Source: Klenkia taihuensis
Lineage (GTDB): Bacteria > Actinomycetota > Actinomycetes > Mycobacteriales > Geodermatophilaceae
Direction of reading: 5' to 3'
Assembly (NCBI RefSeq): GCF_900112525.1
Contig: NZ_FOMD01000001.1
Location: forward strand, 1,116,001-1,180,000
Length of the DNA: 64,000 nt
Notes under the pieces: model-generated
Told to the model about the DNA's origin: nothing
What the model saw: the letters and a program-made list of their open reading frames with translations, nothing else
Databases searched by the model: none
Shown: positions 7,329 to 17,487 of the stretch, in pieces
How the letters are laid out: every line of letters starts with the position of its first letter
Numbering within the stretch: position 1 is the stretch's first letter
Position numbers and translations under genes: made by a program

Positions 7329-8453
7329 GTGGCCACCCGCAGGACCGGAGACCCGCAGCGCCGTCCCGGCGGTGCCCGGACCCCCGCTGCCCGCCGGACC
7401 CCCGCGGCGCGGCGGACCGCCGACGCCCGGGGCGGTCGCGGCGCACCGGGCGCCCGGGGCAGGCAGGCGACGCCGCCCGGCGACGGCCTGGTGACCGGCA
7501 CCGTGCCGCCCACCGCCCGGCTGGCCGGTGCCCTGCTCGCGCTGGCCGGCCTGGTCGGCGCCGTCGGGGTGTTCCCTACCTACCTGGACGTCGACGGCCG
7601 GGCGCTCTCGCTGGCGACCGGGCCGCTGGACGTGCTCGTCGCGCTGCTCACCCCGCTGGTGGCCCTCGCGGTGGGGTCGCTCACCGCGACCGCCCGGGTG
7701 CCGCGGTTCGGGCTGGCCTACGCCGGCGCCGCCGGGGCGCTGGCGGTCGGGCGGCTGCTCATCGAGCTCTACCAGGGCCTGGCGTCGACCACCCGGCCCG
7801 GCGTCGAGGTGCTGGCCGGTGACCTGGTGGTCACCTCCACCGTGACGACCGGGCCGGGGTGGCTGCTGGGCGTGGTCGCCCTCGGCCTGACCGTGCTGGC
7901 CGGGGTGGTCGCCGTCGTGGCCTTCGGGCGCACGGTCATGGAGGACGCCGGCCGGCTCGACCCGCTGCGCCCCGCCCTCGCCGGGGCCGGGGTGCTGGCC
8001 GGCGCGGGCACCGTGCTCTGCCTGGCCCTGCCGGCGGCCGACGTCACCGACCAGCTGGTGACCGACCCGGCCACCGGGCTGGTGACCGTGGTGACCACCG
8101 AGGGGCCGCGGGCCCTGCTCGAGCGCCCCGGGGTGGCGCTGCTGGGTGGGCTGCTGCTGGCCGCGGCGCTGCTGCTGGCCGCGGTCGTGTCGGCGTCGCT
8201 GCGGCCGCGCCTCGCCGCCGTCGGCGGGCTGCTCGCGGTGGGCGTCGCCGTCCTGCAGGCGGGTCTGTCCGGGCTGCGGGACGCACTGCACTCCCTGGAC
8301 CTGGCGTGGACGCTGCCCGGGACGGGCCTGCTGCTGCTCGGCGTGGCCAGCACCGGCCTGGCGCTGCTGGCCTGGCGCTGGCAGCCGAGGGAGCGCACCC
8401 CCGTCGCCGGGCCGCACGAGCTCGACGACGAGGACGCCCCGCTCAGCCGGTGA
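7329..8453 (+). CDS. Multi-pass membrane protein, unknown function
   Basis: A 374-aa protein with an Arg/Pro/Ala-rich cytoplasmic tail (about 1-55) and then about eight hydrophobic segments, ending in a short acidic tail. Segments include LAGALLALAGLVGAVGVF, LLGVVALGLTVLAGVVAVVA and LLGGLLLAAALLLAAVV. I see no catalytic motif and do not recognise the family. The GTG start is supported by GAGGAGGA 6 nt upstream; longer in-frame starts would run into the divergent lipase promoter. Its 3' end overlaps the convergent hydrolase gene by 11 bp. Confidence 0.75.
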   Translation: MATRRTGDPQRRPGGARTPAARRTPAARRTADARGGRGAPGARGRQATPPGDGLVTGTVPPTARLAGALLALAGLVGAVGVFPTYLDVDGRALSLATGPLDVLVALLTPLVALAVGSLTATARVPRFGLAYAGAAGALAVGRLLIELYQGLASTTRPGVEVLAGDLVVTSTVTTGPGWLLGVVALGLTVLAGVVAVVAFGRTVMEDAGRLDPLRPALAGAGVLAGAGTVLCLALPAADVTDQLVTDPATGLVTVVTTEGPRALLERPGVALLGGLLLAAALLLAAVVSASLRPRLAAVGGLLAVGVAVLQAGLSGLRDALHSLDLAWTLPGTGLLLLGVASTGLALLAWRWQPRERTPVAGPHELDDEDAPLSR

Positions 8454-10272
8454 CCGGCAGCTGCAGCTCCCCGGCCACACCGGGACCGGTGCGCAGCACC
8501 ACCGGCTGCGGCAGCGTCGACCCCCGGTAGGCCAGGTCGCCCCCGGCCAGCACGACGGCGAGGGAGTGCCCGGCCTCGAACCGGTGCACGACCCCCGGCA
8601 GCTGGACCGTCACCGGCGCGGTCACGTCGGCCACCCGCACCGGGCTGACCAGCCGGTGCGGCAGCTCCACCACGCCGTCCGGCCCGACGTCGTAGAGCTT
8701 GGCGACCAGCACCAGCTGGCCGCCGGGGCCCAGAAGCTGGGTGCCGGCGACCGTCGGCGTTTCCAGCGTGACCGTCAGCCGGGGCGACCCGACGACGTCG
8801 ACCGGCGCGGTCAGCGGCGGCGAGGTGAACCGCACCGCCGTCCCCGGCGGGTCGGTGACCGGGCCGGTCTGGTCCAGGAAGGACGTCTCGGTGTAGTTCG
8901 GCCCCACCGGCGCCACCGAGCTCCAGGACGCCGACCCGGCGACGACGGCGGCCGGGTCGGCGACCAGGTCACCGCTGCCGGACAGGTGCAGGGTCTCCGT
9001 GGCGCCCACCGGGTAGGCGTCGGCGTGCGCGTAGGCGGCCGCGACGTCGCCGGTCTGCTCGTGCACCCAGTCGCGGTAGTAGGAGAAGCCGAGCTGGGGA
9101 GCCGGGCCCTCCCCGCGCAGGAAGTGGTCGAACCAGGCCAGCACCTGCCGGCCCTGCACGGACTCCGCCGGGTGGCGCATGTCCAGCTCGCCCGGCTGCG
9201 GGGTCAGGTCGCTGTGCCCCCAGGACTGCCAGACCAGCGCCGTCGGCGTCCCCTGGTCGCGCAGCGCGGTGTAGGTGGCCACCGACTCCTGCAGGTCGAA
9301 CAGGGTGTCGGCCTGGCCCTGCGCGAGCAGGGTCGGCACGCGGACGTCGGACACGTAGGAGGCCACCGACCGCTCCCGCAGGAACGCCGTCGACGCCGCG
9401 CTCGGGTAGCCGGTCGTCGCCACCTCCAGCAGGGCGGTGCAGACCCGCGCGTCGAAGTTCGCGCAGTCGCCGGTGGCCAGGCCCGCCAGCTGCGCCGGGT
9501 CGGTGACCGCCGGGAGGTCCTGCAGGCCGTTCGCGACGCCGAGGACGGTGAACAGCGCCATCCACTGGTACTTCGGGACGCCGGTGCCGGTCGAGGTCAC
9601 CGAGGTGGGGGAGACCGCGCCGTTCTCCGGGGCCAGGGAGTAGGCCAGGTCGTTCCAGGTGATCAGCGGGACGACGGCGTCCAGCCGGTCGGTGCCCGCG
9701 GCGTGCTCCACCGCGGCGGTGGCGAACTGCACCTGGCCGCCGTAGGAGCCGCCGATCATCCCGGCGGCGGGGTCGAACGGGGTGCCGGTGACGTCGTCCT
9801 GCCGGACCACCTGGTCGACGACGACGGTCGCGCCGGTCGCGTCGTCCACGGCCCGCACCGACGGGTCCCCGCCCAGCAGCCGCAGCAGCTGGCCGGCCGC
9901 CGCCCCGTCGTGCTCGCGGTCGTCGAGGGTGATCGGGCACAGGTCGCCGTCGACGAAGCCCAGCCCGGTGTAGGCCAGCACCACGTAGCCCTGCTCGCCG
10001 AGGCCCCGGGCGACGTCGGCCTGGTCGGCCTTGGTGCCGCCGAAGCCGTTGGTGGTCAGCACGGCCGGGGCCGGGGAGCCGGCGTCCACCCCGGCGGGCA
10101 CGTACAGGTCGGCGTCGACCTGGCAGGTGCGGCCCGCGGGGCCCAGACCCGTGACGGTGACCGTGAGGTCCCGCGGCACGATCTCCACCGGGACCGTGGC
10201 CGCGGCGGGGGCGGTGACGGCGCCGGTGCCCAGCAGGGCGGCGGTCAGCAGGGCGGTGGTTCCTCGGCGCAC
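8443..10272 (-). CDS. Secreted CocE/NonD-type (X-Pro dipeptidyl-peptidase S15-like) hydrolase
   Basis: A 609-aa alpha/beta-hydrolase with an N-terminal signal peptide (TALLTAALLGTGAVTAPAAA, cleavage near residue 25). The catalytic core contains the nucleophile elbow GGSYGG (Ser176). The C-terminal beta-jelly-roll (about 390-600, with DGVVELPHRLVSPVRV) is typical of S15/CocE proteins that cleave acyl esters or X-Pro peptides outside the cell. The GTG start is preceded by GAGGAG 6-7 nt upstream. Substrate unknown. Confidence 0.85.
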   Translation of the reverse strand: MRRGTTALLTAALLGTGAVTAPAAATVPVEIVPRDLTVTVTGLGPAGRTCQVDADLYVPAGVDAGSPAPAVLTTNGFGGTKADQADVARGLGEQGYVVLAYTGLGFVDGDLCPITLDDREHDGAAAGQLLRLLGGDPSVRAVDDATGATVVVDQVVRQDDVTGTPFDPAAGMIGGSYGGQVQFATAAVEHAAGTDRLDAVVPLITWNDLAYSLAPENGAVSPTSVTSTGTGVPKYQWMALFTVLGVANGLQDLPAVTDPAQLAGLATGDCANFDARVCTALLEVATTGYPSAASTAFLRERSVASYVSDVRVPTLLAQGQADTLFDLQESVATYTALRDQGTPTALVWQSWGHSDLTPQPGELDMRHPAESVQGRQVLAWFDHFLRGEGPAPQLGFSYYRDWVHEQTGDVAAAYAHADAYPVGATETLHLSGSGDLVADPAAVVAGSASWSSVAPVGPNYTETSFLDQTGPVTDPPGTAVRFTSPPLTAPVDVVGSPRLTVTLETPTVAGTQLLGPGGQLVLVAKLYDVGPDGVVELPHRLVSPVRVADVTAPVTVQLPGVVHRFEAGHSLAVVLAGGDLAYRGSTLPQPVVLRTGPGVAGELQLPVTG

Positions 10273-10379
10273 GGCGCGCTCCTCGTCGACGGTGACGGGT
10301 GTGCGGACGCTGTGATGCGCCCCATAGAGGGCAACGAGGGTTCGGCGCAGGGGTTGCGGGGGCGTTACGGTGCCTGCTC

Positions 10380-11543
10380 GTGGATCTCTTCGAGTACCAG
10401 GCCCGTGACATGTTCGCAGCGCACGGCGTGCCCGTGCTCCCCGGCGGCGTCGCCGAGACCCCTGAGCAGGCCGAGGCCATCGCCCGCGACATCGCGGGCC
10501 AGGTCGTCGTCAAGGCCCAGGTCAAGGTCGGCGGCCGGGGCAAGGCCGGGGGCGTCAAGCTCGCCGACAGCCCGGAGGAGGCGAAGGCCCGCGCCACCGA
10601 CATCCTCGGTCTGGACATCAAGGGCCACGTGACCCGCAAGGTGATGGTCGCGCAGGCCAGCGACATCGCCGAGGAGTACTACTTCTCCTACCTGCTCGAC
10701 CGCTCCAACCGCACCTTCCTGGCCATGGCCAGCGTCGAGGGCGGCATGGAGATCGAGGAGATCGCGGTCAGCAAGCCCGAGGCGCTGGCCCGCATCCCCG
10801 TCGACGCCACGGTCGGCGTCGACCGCGCCAAGGCCGAGGAGATCGTCGACGCGGCGAAGTTCCCCGCCGAGGTCCGCGACCAGGTCATCGAGATCGCCAT
10901 CAAGCTGTGGGAGGTCTTCTCCGAGGAGGACGCCACCCTGGTCGAGGTCAACCCGCTGGCCAAGGCGCCCGACGGCACCGTCCTGGCACTGGACGGCAAG
11001 GTCACCCTCGACGAGAACGCCGGGTTCCGGCAGGCCGGCCACGACGCCCTCGAGGACGTCGCCGCCGCCGACCCGCTCGAGGCCGCAGCCAAGGAGAAGG
11101 ACCTCAACTACGTCAAGCTCGACGGCGAGGTCGGCATCATCGGCAACGGCGCGGGCCTGGTCATGAGCACCCTGGACGTCGTCGCCTACGCCGGCGAGGA
11201 GTTCGGCGGGGTCCGCCCGGCCAACTTCCTGGACATCGGCGGCGGCGCCTCGGCGCAGGTCATGGCCGACGGCCTGGGCATCATCCTGTCCGACCCGGCC
11301 GTGAAGAGCGTCTTCGTCAACGTCTTCGGCGGCATCACCGCCTGCGACGCGGTCGCCAACGGCATCGTGTCGGCGCTGTCGATGCTCGGCGACGAGGCGA
11401 CCAAGCCCCTCGTCGTCCGGCTGGACGGCAACAACGTCGACGAGGGCCGCCGCATCCTCGCCGAGGCCGCCCACCCGCTGGTGACCGTGGTCGACACCAT
11501 GGACGGCGCCGCCCGCCGGGCCGCCGAGCTCGCCGCCGCCTGA
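10380..11543 (+). CDS. sucC: Succinyl-CoA synthetase (ADP-forming) beta subunit
   Basis: The 387-aa beta subunit of the TCA-cycle enzyme that interconverts succinyl-CoA and succinate plus ATP. It starts with the family's [18 protein letters not shown] and carries an ATP-grasp fold with [18 protein letters not shown]. The Mg site lies in VEVNPLA, and [13 protein letters not shown] and [14 protein letters not shown] close the CoA/phosphate site. The GTG start fits because TACGGT (10366-10371) ends 8 nt before it and no Shine-Dalgarno exists, suggesting leaderless mRNA. It forms an operon with sucD, 33 nt downstream. Confidence 0.96.
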   Translation: MDLFEYQARDMFAAHGVPVLPGGVAETPEQAEAIARDIAGQVVVKAQVKVGGRGKAGGVKLADSPEEAKARATDILGLDIKGHVTRKVMVAQASDIAEEYYFSYLLDRSNRTFLAMASVEGGMEIEEIAVSKPEALARIPVDATVGVDRAKAEEIVDAAKFPAEVRDQVIEIAIKLWEVFSEEDATLVEVNPLAKAPDGTVLALDGKVTLDENAGFRQAGHDALEDVAAADPLEAAAKEKDLNYVKLDGEVGIIGNGAGLVMSTLDVVAYAGEEFGGVRPANFLDIGGGASAQVMADGLGIILSDPAVKSVFVNVFGGITACDAVANGIVSALSMLGDEATKPLVVRLDGNNVDEGRRILAEAAHPLVTVVDTMDGAARRAAELAAA

Positions 11544-11576
11544 CCCCGACCTGCTGACCCCGAAGGACACCAGAAC

Positions 11577-12455
11577 ATGAGCATCTTCCTCACCGAGAAC
11601 AGCAAGGTCATCGTCCAGGGCATCACCGGGTCCGAGGGCCGCAAGCACACCCAGCGCATGCTGGCCTCCGGCACCGCGGTCGTCGGCGGCGTGAACCCCT
11701 CCAAGGCCGGCCAGACCGTCGACTTCGACGGCACCAGCGTGCCGGTCTTCGGCTCGGTCGCCGACGCCATGAAGGAGACCGGCGCCGACGTCACCGTCGT
11801 CTTCGTGCCCCCGAAGTTCGCCAAGGGCGCCGTCGTCGAGGCCGTGGACGCCGGCATCGGCCTGTGCGTGGTCATCACCGAGGGCATCCCGGTCAAGGAC
11901 TCCACCGAGTTCTGGGCCTACGCCCAGGGCAAGAGCACCCGGATCATCGGCCCCAACTGCCCGGGCCTGATCAGCCCCGGGCGCTCCAACGCCGGCATCA
12001 TCCCGGCCAACATCACCCAGGCCGGCAAGATCGGGCTGGTCTCCAAGTCCGGCACGCTGACCTACCAGATGATGTACGAGCTGCGTGACATCGGTTTCTC
12101 CACCGCCATCGGCATCGGCGGCGACCCGGTCATCGGCACCACGCACATCGACGCGCTGCAGGCCTTCCAGGACGACCCGGAGACCGAGGCCATCGTGATG
12201 ATCGGCGAGATCGGCGGCGACGCCGAGGAGCGGGCCGCCGAGTTCATCAAGGAGCACGTGACCAAGCCCGTCGTGGGCTACGTCGCCGGGTTCACCGCCC
12301 CCGAGGGCAAGACGATGGGCCACGCGGGCGCCATCGTGTCCGGCTCGGCCGGCACGGCGCAGGCCAAGAAGGAGGCCCTCGAGGCCGCCGGCGTCAAGGT
12401 CGGCAAGACCCCCTCGGAGACCGCGCGCCTCATGCGGGAGATCGTCGGCGCCTGA
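11577..12455 (+). CDS. sucD: Succinyl-CoA synthetase alpha subunit
   Basis: The 292-aa catalytic alpha subunit. The Rossmann start ([20 protein letters not shown]) binds Co[12 protein letters not shown] and the phospho-histidine loop near [18 protein letters not shown] (His about 248) identify the active site. An AAGGA site precedes the ATG. It is followed by a strong terminator, so the sucCD unit ends here. Subunits pair with the sucC product. Confidence 0.96.
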   Translation: MSIFLTENSKVIVQGITGSEGRKHTQRMLASGTAVVGGVNPSKAGQTVDFDGTSVPVFGSVADAMKETGADVTVVFVPPKFAKGAVVEAVDAGIGLCVVITEGIPVKDSTEFWAYAQGKSTRIIGPNCPGLISPGRSNAGIIPANITQAGKIGLVSKSGTLTYQMMYELRDIGFSTAIGIGGDPVIGTTHIDALQAFQDDPETEAIVMIGEIGGDAEERAAEFIKEHVTKPVVGYVAGFTAPEGKTMGHAGAIVSGSAGTAQAKKEALEAAGVKVGKTPSETARLMREIVGA

Positions 12456-12479
12456 CCGGCGACACCCTCTGCACCGCCC

Positions 12480-12517
12480 GACGGCGGGGCACCCCTCGTC
12501 CGGGGTGCCCCGCCGTC
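12480..12517 (+). terminator. Terminator of sucCD
   Basis: Perfect 16-bp inverted repeat (12480-12495 / 12502-12517, GACGGCGGGGCACCCC) with the 6-nt loop TCGTCC, 25 nt after the sucD stop. No T-tract. Confidence 0.85.
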
Positions 12518-12616
12518 TCGCGGTTGCGGGGCGTGTCGGGCGTGGAGACGATGCGTCGCGGATGCTGACATCCTGATCACGTCCACACCGGAACCACGCA
12601 GGGGAGAAGTCGAGCG

Positions 12617-14023
12617 ATGACGAGCAGCGGACCCGACCAGACCGGGGGTCCCGGGCAGGGTCAGCCCGGCTACGGTCAGCAGCCCGGCTACGGACAGTCC
12701 CAGGGCGGCTACGGGCAGCCGGGGCAGTCCGGTCAGCCGGGGCAGTCCGGTCAGCCCGGGTACGGCCAGCAGCCGTCGTACGGGCAGCAGCCCTCCTACG
12801 GCCAGCCGGGCCAGCAGCAGCCGGGTCAGTCCGGGTACGGCCAGCCCCCCTACGGGCAGCAGCAGGGTGGCTACGGCCAGCAGGGCGGCTACGGCCAGCC
12901 CGGCCAGCCCGGTCACGGCCAGCCCTACGGCCAGCCCGGCTTCGGTCAGCAGCCCGGCCAGGGCGGCGGCGGGCTGGACCTGAAGAAGCTCAAGCTCGGC
13001 GACTACGTCGTCGCCGGCAGCGCACTGCTCTACCTGCTGTTCGCGCTGCTGCCGTGGTTCAGCGGCGACTTCGGGTTCGGCTACAGCTACAGCGTCAACG
13101 GCTTCGAGTCCGGCCTGATCATCTTCTCCTTCATCCTGCTGCTCGCCGCCGCCGTCTGGGCGCTGCTGCCGGCCGTCACCGACCTCAAGCTCGGCTTCCC
13201 CCGCAGCTTCGTCACCGTCGGGCTCACCGGGTTGGCCTTCCTGCTGACCCTCATCGAGTGGATCCAGACCTTCTCCGCCGGGTTCAGCGTCTTCGCGCTG
13301 CTCACCTTCCTGGTGTCGGCCGCGGCGCTGGCCTTCGCGGTGCTCGGCCTGCTGCCGGAGCTGAAGAACAAGCCCGCGCTGCCCGGCGGCGTGGCCAACG
13401 CGGCCTCGTGGGCCAACCAGCCCGCGCCCCAGTTCGGCCAGCCCGGTCACGGCGGCCCCGGGCAGGGCTCCCCGCAGGGCTACGGCCAGCAGGGCCAGCA
13501 GGGCCAGCAGGGCCAGCAGGGCCAGCACGGCCAGCAGGGTCAGCACGGTTACGGCCAGTCGCAGGGCCAGTCGGCCCAGGGCTACGGCCAGCAGGGCCAG
13601 CAGGGCCAGCAGGGCCAGCAGGGCCAGCCGGGCCAGGGCTACGGGTCGTCGCAGGGCCAGCCCGGCGGGTGGGGCTCGCCCCAGCAGTCCTCCGGCTACG
13701 GCCAGCAGCCCGGTCAGGGCGGCCCGTCCTCGGGCGGCTACGGCCAGGGCACCCCGGGCCAGCCCGGCCAGCAGCAGGGCGGGTGGGGCCAGTCCGCCAC
13801 CCCGTCCGCGCCGCAGTCCCCGTCGTCCTCCCCGTCGTCCTACGGCTCGACCGGGTCGTCGGCGTCCTCGGCCGGGTCCGCGGCCGGCGGCTGGAGCTCG
13901 ACGCCGTCCGGCCCGCCGCCGGCCCCGCCGACCTACGCGGCCGGCACCACCCCGCCGCCGCCCCCGGCGGCCGGCGGCGACCGCGACCGGGGCACCGACG
14001 GCGACGAGCCCGCCGGGTCCTGA
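12617..14023 (+). CDS. DUF5336-type membrane protein with GYGQ-rich low-complexity arms
   Basis: A 468-aa protein. Residues about 10-115 and 265-465 are low-complexity, dominated by Gly, Gln, Tyr, Pro and Ser in [10 protein letters not shown] and GQQ repeats. Between them lie four membrane helices (about 130-250: [19 protein letters not shown] and others), matching the DUF5336 core of mycobacterial Rv0954, which is also just before DUF6350-purN-purH and has been linked to the divisome. The C-terminal arm is encoded partly by tandem GGCCAGCAG 9-mers (about 13484-13545 and 13586-13640), so its length may vary between strains. GGGGAGAAG precedes the ATG by 7 nt. Confidence 0.85.
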   Translation: MTSSGPDQTGGPGQGQPGYGQQPGYGQSQGGYGQPGQSGQPGQSGQPGYGQQPSYGQQPSYGQPGQQQPGQSGYGQPPYGQQQGGYGQQGGYGQPGQPGHGQPYGQPGFGQQPGQGGGGLDLKKLKLGDYVVAGSALLYLLFALLPWFSGDFGFGYSYSVNGFESGLIIFSFILLLAAAVWALLPAVTDLKLGFPRSFVTVGLTGLAFLLTLIEWIQTFSAGFSVFALLTFLVSAAALAFAVLGLLPELKNKPALPGGVANAASWANQPAPQFGQPGHGGPGQGSPQGYGQQGQQGQQGQQGQHGQQGQHGYGQSQGQSAQGYGQQGQQGQQGQQGQPGQGYGSSQGQPGGWGSPQQSSGYGQQPGQGGPSSGGYGQGTPGQPGQQQGGWGQSATPSAPQSPSSSPSSYGSTGSSASSAGSAAGGWSSTPSGPPPAPPTYAAGTTPPPPPAAGGDRDRGTDGDEPAGS

Positions 14024-14044
14024 CCCGCACCGCGCAGCACCACC

Positions 14045-14080
14045 CGAGACCCGCTCCGGCACCCGCCGGGGCGGGTCTCG
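14045..14080 (+). terminator. Terminator after the DUF5336 gene
   Basis: Perfect 10-bp stem CGAGACCCGC / GCGGGTCTCG with a 16-nt GC-rich loop, 21 nt after the stop codon. Confidence 0.7.
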
Positions 14081-14136
14081 CCGTTCCCCGGCGGGTTCGG
14101 CGCGGCCTCCCGCGGCGGGCTTGGGAGAGTGGGGGC

Positions 14137-15312
14137 GTGCGCCCGCTCCCGACCCGACTCCCGCTCCGCGGCGCGACCGACCGGCTCCCCGCCCCCGCGC
14201 TGGCCGCGGCCGCCACCGCCGCCGTGACCGTGGTGGGTCTGCTGGTGCTGACCCTGGCGCTCGTGGTGGTCGGCGCCCTGGACCCCGACGGCGGCCTGTC
14301 GGTGGGTGAAGACCTGGCGCTCGCCGTCCGGCTCTGGCTGCTTGCCCACGGGGCGTCCCTGCAGCTGGCCGGCGGCCCCGTGGCGCTGGCCCCGCTCGTG
14401 CTCACGGCGGTGGCGGCCTGGGGGTGCTCCCAGGCCGTCCGCTGGGTGGTCGCCCAGCGCGACGTCGCCGGCGCCGGGCCGGTCGGCGTCGTCGTCGCCG
14501 CCGCGACCGGCACCCACCTCGTGCTCGCCCTCCTGCTCGGCCTGGCCGTCGACGACCCCGCCGCCGGCGTCGACTTCCTGCGGCTGGCGGCCGGGGGGCT
14601 GCTCCTCGCGCTGCTGGCCACGGCCTGGGGCGCCGGCCGGGAGTCCGGGACGGCGGGGGAGCTGCTCGACCGCTTCCCGGGCCCGGGCCGGGCGCTGGCC
14701 CGCGGCGTGCTCGCCGGCACCCTGACCGCCCTCGCCCTGGCCCTCGCCGTGGTCGCCGTCGCGCTGGTCGGCGACGTCGGCGGGGTCGCCGCGCTGGCCA
14801 CCAGCCTGGGCGGGGCCGGCGCCGGCGCGGTCGGCCTCGTGGGCCTGTCCGCGCTGCTGCTGCCCAACGCCGCCGCCGCCGTGCTCGGCCTGGCCGCCGG
14901 GCCCGGGTTCGCCGTCGGCGCGGGCACCCTGGTGTCCACCAGCGGGGTCACCCTCGGCGCCGTCCCCGCGCTGCCGTTGCTGGCCGCGCTGCCCGACACC
15001 CAGGCCGTGCCCCTGCTGGCCTTCCTGGCCCAGGCGCTGCCCGCCCTGGCGGGGCTGGTCGCCGGCACCGCCACCGCCCGCGGGCTGTCCGACCGCGACG
15101 GCGGCTCGGTCACCGCTGCGCTGTGGGGCGTGGTGACCGGCGTGGGCGTCGGCATCGCCGCCGGGCTGCTGGCGCTGGCCGGGGGCGGGGCGCTGGGGGC
15201 CGGCGGGCTGGCCGAGGTCGGGGCGCCCGCCCTGGCCACCGGGCTCGCGACCGCCGCCCAGGCGGGGCTGGCCGCCGCGCTGGCCGCCGCGGTCACCCGC
15301 TGGCGACGCTGA
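14137..15312 (+). CDS. DUF6350 multi-pass membrane protein
   Basis: A 391-aa, very hydrophobic protein with about ten predicted membrane helices, rich in Ala, Leu and Gly. Mycobacterial Rv0955 in the same position (between Rv0954 and purN) belongs to DUF6350. Function unknown. The GTG start is chosen because TGG-GAGAGT ends 6 nt before it, suggesting a leaderless message. Its stop is 34 nt before purN. Confidence 0.8.
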   Translation: MRPLPTRLPLRGATDRLPAPALAAAATAAVTVVGLLVLTLALVVVGALDPDGGLSVGEDLALAVRLWLLAHGASLQLAGGPVALAPLVLTAVAAWGCSQAVRWVVAQRDVAGAGPVGVVVAAATGTHLVLALLLGLAVDDPAAGVDFLRLAAGGLLLALLATAWGAGRESGTAGELLDRFPGPGRALARGVLAGTLTALALALAVVAVALVGDVGGVAALATSLGGAGAGAVGLVGLSALLLPNAAAAVLGLAAGPGFAVGAGTLVSTSGVTLGAVPALPLLAALPDTQAVPLLAFLAQALPALAGLVAGTATARGLSDRDGGSVTAALWGVVTGVGVGIAAGLLALAGGGALGAGGLAEVGAPALATGLATAAQAGLAAALAAAVTRWRR

Positions 15313-15346
15313 GCGGGCCGGGGGCCGCCGGGTAGCCTCCCGGTAC

Positions 15347-15940
15347 GTGTCCCCGGACTCCCCGCCCCCCGCCCGGGTGGTGGTGCTGATCTCCGGCGCG
15401 GGCACGCTGTGCGCGGCGCTGCTGGCCGCCGGCGAGCCCTCCTTCGACGTCGTCGCCGTCGGGGCCGACCGCGAGGCCCCCGGCCTGGCCGCTGCCCGCG
15501 AGCGCGACCTGCCCACCTTCGTCGTCGGGCTGCGCGACCACCCCGACCGCGCCGCCTGGGACGCCGCCCTGGCCGAGCGCATCGCCGACCACCGACCCGA
15601 CTGGGTCGTGTGCGCCGGGTTCATGAAGCTGCTCGGCCCGGCGGTGCTCGCCGCGTTCGGCGGCCGGCTGGTCAACACCCACCCGGCCCTGCTGCCGTCC
15701 TTCCCCGGTGCGCACGCGGTGCGCGACGCCCTGGCCGCCGGGGTCGCCGCCACCGGCGCCACCGTGCACCTCGTGGACGCCGGGCTCGACACCGGACCGG
15801 TGCTCGCCCAGACCCCCGTGCCCGTGCTGCCCGACGACGACGAGCAGCGGCTGCACGACCGGATCAAGGCCGTCGAGCGGGTGCTGCTCGTCGACACCCT
15901 CGTCTCCCTCACCACCTCCCCAAGGAGCAGCGCCCCGTGA
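15347..15940 (+). CDS. purN: Phosphoribosylglycinamide formyltransferase
   Basis: A 197-aa enzyme of de novo purine synthesis that moves a formyl group from 10-formyl-THF to GAR. The substrate loop reads [13 protein letters not shown] (usually SGxGSN/SL). Catalytic residues are in [16 protein letters not shown] (Asn, His) and [12 protein letters not shown] (Asp). The GTG start sits 8 nt after TAGCCT (15333-15338), consistent with leaderless mRNA. It overlaps purH by 4 nt, coupling two folate-dependent purine steps. Confidence 0.95.
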   Translation: MSPDSPPPARVVVLISGAGTLCAALLAAGEPSFDVVAVGADREAPGLAAARERDLPTFVVGLRDHPDRAAWDAALAERIADHRPDWVVCAGFMKLLGPAVLAAFGGRLVNTHPALLPSFPGAHAVRDALAAGVAATGATVHLVDAGLDTGPVLAQTPVPVLPDDDEQRLHDRIKAVERVLLVDTLVSLTTSPRSSAP

Positions 15941-17487
15941 CCGATCGCACCCCCGTCCGCCGTGCCCTGCTGGGCGTCTACGACAAGTCCGGCGTCGAGG
16001 ACCTCGCCCGCGGGCTGGTCGAGGCCGGCGTCGAGCTGGTCAGCACCGGCGCCACCGCCCGCCGGATCGCCGAGGCCGGCATCCCGGTCACCCCCGTCGA
16101 GCAGGTCACCGGCTTCCCCGAGTGCCTGGACGGCCGGGTCAAGACGCTGCACCCGGGGGTGCACGCGGGGATCCTGGCCGACCGGCGCAAGGCCGACCAC
16201 GTCCGCCAGCTCGAGGACCTCGGCATCGCCGCGATCGACCTGGTCGTGGTCAACCTCTACCCGTTCCGGGAGACCGTGGCCTCGGGCGCGACGCCCGACG
16301 AGTGCATCGAGCAGATCGACATCGGCGGGCCGGCGATGGTGCGGGCCGCGGCGAAGAACCACCCGTCGGTCGCAGTCGTCGTCGACCCCGCCCGCTACGC
16401 GGAGGTGCTCGACGCCGTCCGGGCCGGCGGCACCACCCTCGACCAGCGGCGGCGGTTGGCCACCGACGCGTTCCGGCACACCGCCTCCTACGACATCGCC
16501 GTCGCCTCGTGGCTGGGCGACGTCGTCGCCCCCGACGAGTCCGGCTTCCCGGCCTGGACCGGCGCGGCGTGGGAGCGGGCGGACGTGCTGCGCTACGGGG
16601 AGAACCCGCACCAGGCCGCCGCGCTCTACCGGGGCGACCGGCCCGGCCTCGCGCACGCCGAGCAGCTGCACGGCAAGCAGATGTCCTACAACAACTACGT
16701 CGACACCGACGCCGCCTGGCGGGCCGCGCACGACCACGACGCCCCCTGCGTGGCGATCATCAAGCACGCCAACCCGTGCGGCATCGCGGTCGGCACCGAC
16801 CTCGCGCAGGCCCACCGCCGGGCGCACGCCTGCGACCCCGTCTCGGCCTTCGGCGGCGTGATCGCGGCCAACCGCGAGGTCGACCTGTCCACCGCCGAGC
16901 AGATCGCCGAGGTGTTCACCGAGGTCGTCGTCGCGCCGTCGTTCACCGAGGACGCCGTCGAGGTGCTCACCCGCAAGAAGAACGTCCGGCTGCTGCGCAT
17001 GCCCGAGGCCGCGGAGGCCGCCGCGCTCGAGCTGCGCCCGGTCAGCGGCGGGCTGCTGGTGCAGCAGGTCGACCGGGTCGCGGCCGAGGGCGACGACCCC
17101 TCGACCTGGACGCTGGCCACCGGCTCACCGGTCGACGCCGCCACCCTCGACGACCTGGCCTTCGCCTGGCGGGCGGTGCGCGCGGTGAAGTCCAACGCCA
17201 TCCTGCTGGCCGCCGACGGCGCCACGGTCGGTGTCGGCATGGGCCAGGTCAACCGGGTGGACGCCGCCCGGCTGGCCGTGCAGCGGGCGGGGGAGCGGGC
17301 CACCGGGTCGGTCGCGGCCTCGGACGCCTTCTTCCCCTTCGCCGACGGGCTGCAGGTGCTGCTGGACGCCGGGGTCACCGCCGTCGTGCAGCCCGGCGGG
17401 TCGGTGCGCGACGAGGAGGTCGTCGCGGCCGCCGCCGAGGCGGGCGTGGCGCTGTACCTGACCGGCACCCGCCACTTCGCGCACTAG
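15937..17487 (+). CDS. purH: Bifunctional AICAR transformylase / IMP cyclohydrolase
   Basis: A 516-aa enzyme for the last two steps to IMP. The N-terminal MGS-like cyclohydrolase domain (about 1-200) shows [19 protein letters not shown] and [12 protein letters not shown]. The C-terminal AICAR transformylase domain shows [20 protein letters not shown] (catalytic Lys-His), [10 protein letters not shown] and FFPFADGL. The GTG overlaps the purN stop (GTGA) and is preceded by AAGGAG. Its TAG lies inside the tetranucleotide CTAG, which also provides the stop of the convergent gene. Confidence 0.96.
   Translation: MTDRTPVRRALLGVYDKSGVEDLARGLVEAGVELVSTGATARRIAEAGIPVTPVEQVTGFPECLDGRVKTLHPGVHAGILADRRKADHVRQLEDLGIAAIDLVVVNLYPFRETVASGATPDECIEQIDIGGPAMVRAAAKNHPSVAVVVDPARYAEVLDAVRAGGTTLDQRRRLATDAFRHTASYDIAVASWLGDVVAPDESGFPAWTGAAWERADVLRYGENPHQAAALYRGDRPGLAHAEQLHGKQMSYNNYVDTDAAWRAAHDHDAPCVAIIKHANPCGIAVGTDLAQAHRRAHACDPVSAFGGVIAANREVDLSTAEQIAEVFTEVVVAPSFTEDAVEVLTRKKNVRLLRMPEAAEAAALELRPVSGGLLVQQVDRVAAEGDDPSTWTLATGSPVDAATLDDLAFAWRAVRAVKSNAILLAADGATVGVGMGQVNRVDAARLAVQRAGERATGSVAASDAFFPFADGLQVLLDAGVTAVVQPGGSVRDEEVVAAAAEAGVALYLTGTRHFAH

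Noticed and set aside
10365-12323. 652-aa open frame antisense to sucC-sucD
   Set aside because: Its composition mirrors the complementary strand of two certain genes, and it shows no domain.
13484-13640. CRISPR-like tandem array
   Set aside because: The 9-bp repeats are contiguous, in frame and encode Gly-Gln-Gln; there are no spacers.
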